Shown in pieces: positions 60,310 to 64,000 of a DNA stretch of 64,000 nucleotides. Below the pieces are notes generated by a model, which saw only the letters and a program-made list of their open reading frames with translations, searched no databases and was not told the origin of the DNA. This stretch comes from Albimonas sp036154955 (GTDB lineage Bacteria > Pseudomonadota > Alphaproteobacteria > Rhodobacterales > Rhodobacteraceae): positions 124,001-188,000 of the forward strand of contig JAYZWL010000135.1 of the NCBI GenBank assembly GCA_036154955.1. Reading direction: 5' to 3'. The translations under genes were made by a program, and so were the position numbers. The stretch's first letter is position 1; the number at the start of each line of letters is the position of its first letter.

Positions 60310-60669
60310 TCAGAACTTCAGGCCGCCTTCACGGGCGGCGTCGGCGAGCGCCTTGACCTTCCCGTGAAAGAGGTAGCCGCCGCGGTCGAACACGACCTCC
60401 TCGATGCCGGCGGCCTTGGCGCGCTCGGCGATCGCGGCGCCGATCTTGGCCGCGGCTTCCTTGTTGTTCTTCCCGATCACGCCCAGGGCGGACTCGAGGC
60501 TCGACGCGGCGCACAGGGTCTTGCCCTGGGCGTCGTCGATCACCTGGACCGAGATGTTCTTGTTCGAACGGTGAACCGACAGGCGGAGCTTGCCGTTCGA
60601 GACTTTCCGCAGACGGCTGCGCACACGCTGGCGGCGCCGCTGAAACAGTTCGCGCTTGGTCAAAGCCAT
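60310..60669 (-). CDS. rplR: 50S ribosomal protein L18
   Basis: 119 residues. RVRSRLRKVSNGKLRLSVHR and the C-terminal VFDRGGYLFHGKVKALADAA. It binds 5S rRNA. It starts 12 nt after the rplF stop. Confidence 0.98.
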   Translation of the reverse strand: MALTKRELFQRRRQRVRSRLRKVSNGKLRLSVHRSNKNISVQVIDDAQGKTLCAASSLESALGVIGKNNKEAAAKIGAAIAERAKAAGIEEVVFDRGGYLFHGKVKALADAAREGGLKF

Positions 60670-60681
60670 TTCGACGCCTCC

Positions 60682-61215
60682 TTACTTCTTCTTGCCTTCC
60701 TTGCGGAAGATGTACTCGCCCTTGTAGCGAATGCCCTTGCCCTTGTAGGGCTCCGGCGCGCGCCACTCGCGGATGTTCGCCGCCACCTGGCCGACCTGCT
60801 GCTGGTCGATGCCGGAGATGGCGATTTCGGTCGGCTTGGCGCAGACGATGTCGATCCCGTCGGGGATCGCGTATTCCACGTCATGCGAATAGCCGAGCGC
60901 AAGCTTCAGGGTCTTGCCCTGGACCTGGGCGCGGTAACCGACGCCCTGGATCTCGAGCTCTTTCTTGAAGCCCTCTGTCACGCCCGTGATCAGGTTCTGA
61001 ACCTGGGTGCGGGACATGCCCCACTGCTGACGGGCGCGCTTGGACAGACCGCGCGGCTTCACCGAAACCGCGTTGTCCTCCAGGATCACGTCCACGTCGT
61101 CCGTGGCGGTGAAGGAGCGGACGCCCTTCGGACCCTTGACCTCGACGGTCTGGCCCGAGACGGTCGCCGTCACGCCCTTGGGAAGCTCGACGGGCCTCTT
61201 TCCGATGCGGGACAT
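60682..61215 (-). CDS. rplF: 50S ribosomal protein L6
   Basis: 177 residues from ATG 61215 (AGGAGG just upstream; MSRIGKRPVELPKGVTATVS). The C-terminal PEPYKGKGIRYKGEYIFRKE is the L6 signature. Confidence 0.98.
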   Translation of the reverse strand: MSRIGKRPVELPKGVTATVSGQTVEVKGPKGVRSFTATDDVDVILEDNAVSVKPRGLSKRARQQWGMSRTQVQNLITGVTEGFKKELEIQGVGYRAQVQGKTLKLALGYSHDVEYAIPDGIDIVCAKPTEIAISGIDQQQVGQVAANIREWRAPEPYKGKGIRYKGEYIFRKEGKKK

Positions 61216-61225
61216 TCCAGCCTCC

Positions 61226-61624
61226 TCAGAACACCGTGCACAGGACTTCGCCACCGACATTGTCGGCGCGGGCCTGCGCATCGGACATGACGCCCTTGGG
61301 GGTCGAGACGATGGCGACGCCGAGGCCCTGACGGACCGACGGCAGCTCGCCCACGCCCGAGTAGACGCGGCGGCCGGGGGTGGAGACGCGCTTGATCTCC
61401 TTGATCACCGGCATGCCGTCGAAATACTTCAGGCTGATCTCGAATTCCGGCAGCCCGCGGGGGCCGACGGCCGGCTCGTAGCCGCGGATGTAACCCTCGG
61501 CCTGGAGCACTTCCAGGACGCGGCCGCGCATCTTCGAGGCGGGGGTGCGGACGGTCGACTTGAAACGCATCTGCGCGTTGCGGATGCGGGTCAGCATATC
61601 GCCGATGGGATCGTTCACAGACAT
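61226..61624 (-). CDS. rpsH: 30S ribosomal protein S8
   Basis: 132 residues. DPIGDMLTRIRNAQ start and GLGVAIVSTPKGVMSDAQAR near the end. In other bacteria S8 represses the spc operon by binding the rplE region; no such site was assigned here. Confidence 0.98.
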   Translation of the reverse strand: MSVNDPIGDMLTRIRNAQMRFKSTVRTPASKMRGRVLEVLQAEGYIRGYEPAVGPRGLPEFEISLKYFDGMPVIKEIKRVSTPGRRVYSGVGELPSVRQGLGVAIVSTPKGVMSDAQARADNVGGEVLCTVF

Positions 61625-61634
61625 GCGTCGCTCC

Positions 61635-61940
61635 TCACCAGCTCGACTTCACCATGCCGGGGATCTGCCCGACGGAGGCGTAATCCCGCAGCGCGATGCG
61701 CGACATCTTCAGCTTGCGATAGTAGGCCTTGGGACGGCCGGTCACTTCGCAGCGGTTGTGCAGACGGGTCGCCGACGAGTTCCGCGGCAGCTTCGCCAGC
61801 TTCATCGACAGCTTCACGCGATCCGAGAGCGACAGCTCGGGGTCGCGGATCTGCTCCTTCAGGGCGGCGCGCTTGGCGGCGTACTGGTCGACCAGCTTCT
61901 GCCGCTTCTTTTCGCGCTCGATCATGCTCACTTTGGCCAT
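61635..61940 (-). CDS. rpsN: 30S ribosomal protein S14
   Basis: 101 residues, the long zinc-free form: AKVSMIEREKKRQKLVDQYA and RLHNRCEVTGRPKAYYRKLK. It starts 20 nt after the rplE stop. Confidence 0.98.
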   Translation of the reverse strand: MAKVSMIEREKKRQKLVDQYAAKRAALKEQIRDPELSLSDRVKLSMKLAKLPRNSSATRLHNRCEVTGRPKAYYRKLKMSRIALRDYASVGQIPGMVKSSW

Positions 61941-61960
61941 ATCGAAATCCTTCCGCGCGA

Positions 61961-62513
<553 letters not shown>

Positions 62514-62521
<8 letters not shown>

Positions 62522-62828
62522 CGACGATCTCCCCGGACTTCTTGGCGAAGCGCACCTTCTTGCCGTCGACCGTCTTGAAGCCGACGCGGGTCGGCCCGCC
62601 GGTCTTGGGGTCGATCAGCGCGAGGTTCGACAGGTCGATGGTCGCTTCCTTGGAGATGCGGCCGCCCTGGCTCTGCGCGGTCTGGCGCTGGTGGCGGACC
62701 ACCATGTTCACGCCCTGGACGAGGGCTTTGCCGTCGGACGGCAGGACCTTGAGGATCTCGCCCTCGTTGCCCTTGTCGCGGCCGGCGAGCACGACGACGC
62801 GGTCGCCCTTCTTGAGCTTCGCAGCCAT
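62514..62828 (-). CDS. rplX: 50S ribosomal protein L24
   Basis: 104 residues. KLKKGDRVVVLAGRDKGNEG (KOW motif) and GVNMVVRHQRQT. Initiates 50S assembly. It shares one base with the rplN stop (TGATG coupling). Confidence 0.98.
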
Positions 62829-63196
62829 CAGAGCACCTCCGGCGCCAGCGAAATGATCTTCATGAAGTTCTTCGCACGCAGCTCGCGCACGACCGGCCCG
62901 AAGATGCGGGTCCCGATCGGCTCCATGTTGTTGTTCAGGAGCACGGCGGCGTTGTCGTCGAAGCGGATGGCGGTGCCGTCGGCGCGACGGACCTCCTTGG
63001 CGGTGCGGACGACGACGGCCTTGCGGACCTCGCCCTTCTTCACGCGACCGCGCGGAATGGCCTCCTTCACGGAGACCACGATGATGTCGCCGACGGAGGC
63101 GTATTTACGCTTCGCGCCGCCGAGCACCTTGATGCACTGAACCCGACGCGCGCCGCTGTTGTCAGCGACCGTCAGGTTGGTCTGCATCTGGATCAT
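62828..63196 (-). CDS. rplN: 50S ribosomal protein L14
   Basis: 122 residues. MIQMQTNLTVADNSGARRVQ and GTRIFGPVVRELRAKNFMKI. Universal 50S protein near the elongation-factor site. Confidence 0.98.
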   Translation of the reverse strand: MIQMQTNLTVADNSGARRVQCIKVLGGAKRKYASVGDIIVVSVKEAIPRGRVKKGEVRKAVVVRTAKEVRRADGTAIRFDDNAAVLLNNNMEPIGTRIFGPVVRELRAKNFMKIISLAPEVL

Positions 63197-63281
63197 GGCA
63201 GTTTCTCCCGACCTGCGGAGACAGCGCGTCCGGCGCGCCCCGCGGTTTCGACGTTGTCCCGGCGGACGTGTTCAGCGAGGC

Positions 63282-63518
63282 TCACGCCTCGTCGAGCACG
63301 ACCTCCCAGGTCTTGCTCTTGGACTTCGGCGGGCATTCGCGAATGCGCACCGTCTCGCCCGGCTTGCAGACGTTGTTCTCGTCATGGGCGTGGTAACGCT
63401 TGGACGAACGCACGGTCTTCTTCATCAGCGGATGGGTGAAGCGACGCTCCACCAGCACCGTGACGCTCTTGTCGTTCTTGTCCGAAACCACAGTGCCCTG
63501 AAGGATGCGACGGGGCAT
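63282..63518 (-). CDS. rpsQ: 30S ribosomal protein S17
   Basis: 78 residues. RRILQGTVVSDKNDKSVTVL and GETVRIRECPPKSKSKTWEV. It starts 1 nt after the rpmC stop. Confidence 0.98.
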   Translation of the reverse strand: MPRRILQGTVVSDKNDKSVTVLVERRFTHPLMKKTVRSSKRYHAHDENNVCKPGETVRIRECPPKSKSKTWEVVLDEA

Positions 63519-63519
63519 A

Positions 63520-63726
63520 TCAGGCCTCCTGGGCGGCCGCGGCCGCCTTCTGGTTCAGAATGGTGTTGACCCGGGCGACGTCGCGACGGACGGCGCGCAT
63601 GCGGGCGGTGTTCTCGTTCTGGCCGGTGGCGGCCCGGAAGCGGAGGTTGAACGCCTCCTTCTTCAGCGCGGCGAGCTCCTCGCGCAGCTGATCGGGCGTC
63701 TTCTCGCGCAGATCGGCGGCTTTCAT
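63520..63726 (-). CDS. rpmC: 50S ribosomal protein L29
   Basis: 68 residues from ATG 63726 (MKAADLREKTPDQLREELAA). LKKEAFNLRFRAATGQNENT and RRDVARVNTIL complete the two-helix fold. It lies at the tunnel exit, where trigger factor and SRP bind. Confidence 0.97.
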   Translation of the reverse strand: MKAADLREKTPDQLREELAALKKEAFNLRFRAATGQNENTARMRAVRRDVARVNTILNQKAAAAAQEA

Positions 63727-63889
63727 CAGCCCACGTCCTCTTTCTCGCGTTCCCGGGGCCGGCATTTCCGGTCCCCGTCAGACATGGCGCCGATCGCGGC
63801 GCCCCTGCTTGCCAAAATCTCGGGGCCGGTCGAACCCGGCCCCGGATCAAATTCCCACGGCACGTTCGCCGCGCGACGACGATGCCCGC

Positions 63890-63909
63890 GGCCCGGAAAG
63901 CTCCGGGCC
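63890..63909 (-). repeat. Hairpin just after rplP
   Basis: GGCCCGGA / TCCGGGCC, 8-bp stem, 4-nt loop, 6 nt past the rplP stop. A second GGGGCCGG/CCGGCCCC dyad lies at 63822-63843. Neither has a T-run; they fill the 188-bp gap before rpmC. Confidence 0.5.
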
Positions 63910-63914
63910 CCAGA

Positions 63915-64000
63915 TCACCAGTCTTCGCGCTGAACGAATCGGCACTTGATGGGCAGCTTCATCGCCGCCAATCGGAGGGCTTCCCGTGCCACAGGTTCGG
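63915..64000 (-). CDS. rplP: 50S ribosomal protein L16, C-terminal fragment (runs off the right edge)
   Basis: The last 27 residues are in the window: EPVAREALRLAAMKLPIKCR, then FVQREDW and a TGA. The KLPIKC block is the L16 C-terminus. It is upstream of rpmC as in the standard S10 cluster. Confidence 0.93.
   Translation of the reverse strand, partial: EPVAREALRLAAMKLPIKCRFVQREDW

Overview
The window is a chromosomal segment of a very GC-rich alphaproteobacterium, most like the Rhodobacterales. This is inferred from gene content: a rpsB-tsf-pyrH block, an AapJQMP/BztABCD-type amino-acid importer, an FYDLN-acid (TIGR02300) protein, an ATP12 chaperone beside HAD phosphatase and RluC, a CtaG-type oxidase assembly factor, intracellular PHA depolymerase, glycolate oxidase GlcDEF and a VPLPA-CTERM protein. 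There is no phage, IS element, CRISPR array or rRNA. Almost everything is ordinary core chromosome, with a few unusual insertions and extensions.

Layout. 1-3 kb (minus): rpsB, tsf, a three-repeat lipoprotein, then the start of pyrH. 3.3-4.0 kb: tRNA-Ala(GGC) with a good promoter, and the FYDLN-acid protein. 4.3-6.5 kb (plus): PHA depolymerase and a YgjP-like metalloprotease. 6.6-9.5 kb (minus): an unknown membrane protein and a class A penicillin-binding protein. 10-11.9 kb (plus): glnK-amtB behind a sigma-54 promoter, closed by a textbook terminator. 12-13.3 kb: an SH3-domain periplasmic protein, rpmJ and a possible 34-residue small ORF.

13.5-23.9 kb (minus) is one long probable operon: acyl-CoA synthetase, a secreted protein of unknown function, LivG-, LivH-, LivM-, LivK- and LivF-like transporter genes, a GNAT acetyltransferase and a PaaK-like CoA ligase. 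The layout fits import of an organic acid followed by CoA activation. 24.3-27.1 kb (minus): a small heat-shock protein with a ROSE-like RNA thermometer over its ribosome-binding site, a small hypothetical gene, and two coupled secreted trypsin-like proteases. 27.2-31.2 kb (minus): glcDEF. 31.4-39.1 kb: DUF599 protein, TRIC/UPF0126 channel, ptsP, lysC, a small unknown, an SDR and ctaG. 39.2-44 kb (minus): aapJQMP, whose AapQ carries an extra C-terminal membrane domain of about 170 residues. 44.4-53 kb (minus): acyP, DUF1045, FAH hydrolase, thioesterase, ATP12, HAD phosphatase, rluC, crcB, rarA and degQ.

53.2-64 kb (minus) is the spc/alpha ribosomal cluster from the end of rplP to rplQ, including secY, adk and rpoA. 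Its most unusual feature is a VPLPA-CTERM (exosortase-type) secreted protein gene of visibly lower GC, inserted between rpoA and rplQ. A strong terminator follows rpoA, and rplQ appears to have its own promoter, so rplQ is probably uncoupled from the alpha operon.

All calls are from reading the sequence and its translations. No database search, folding program or composition calculation was run.
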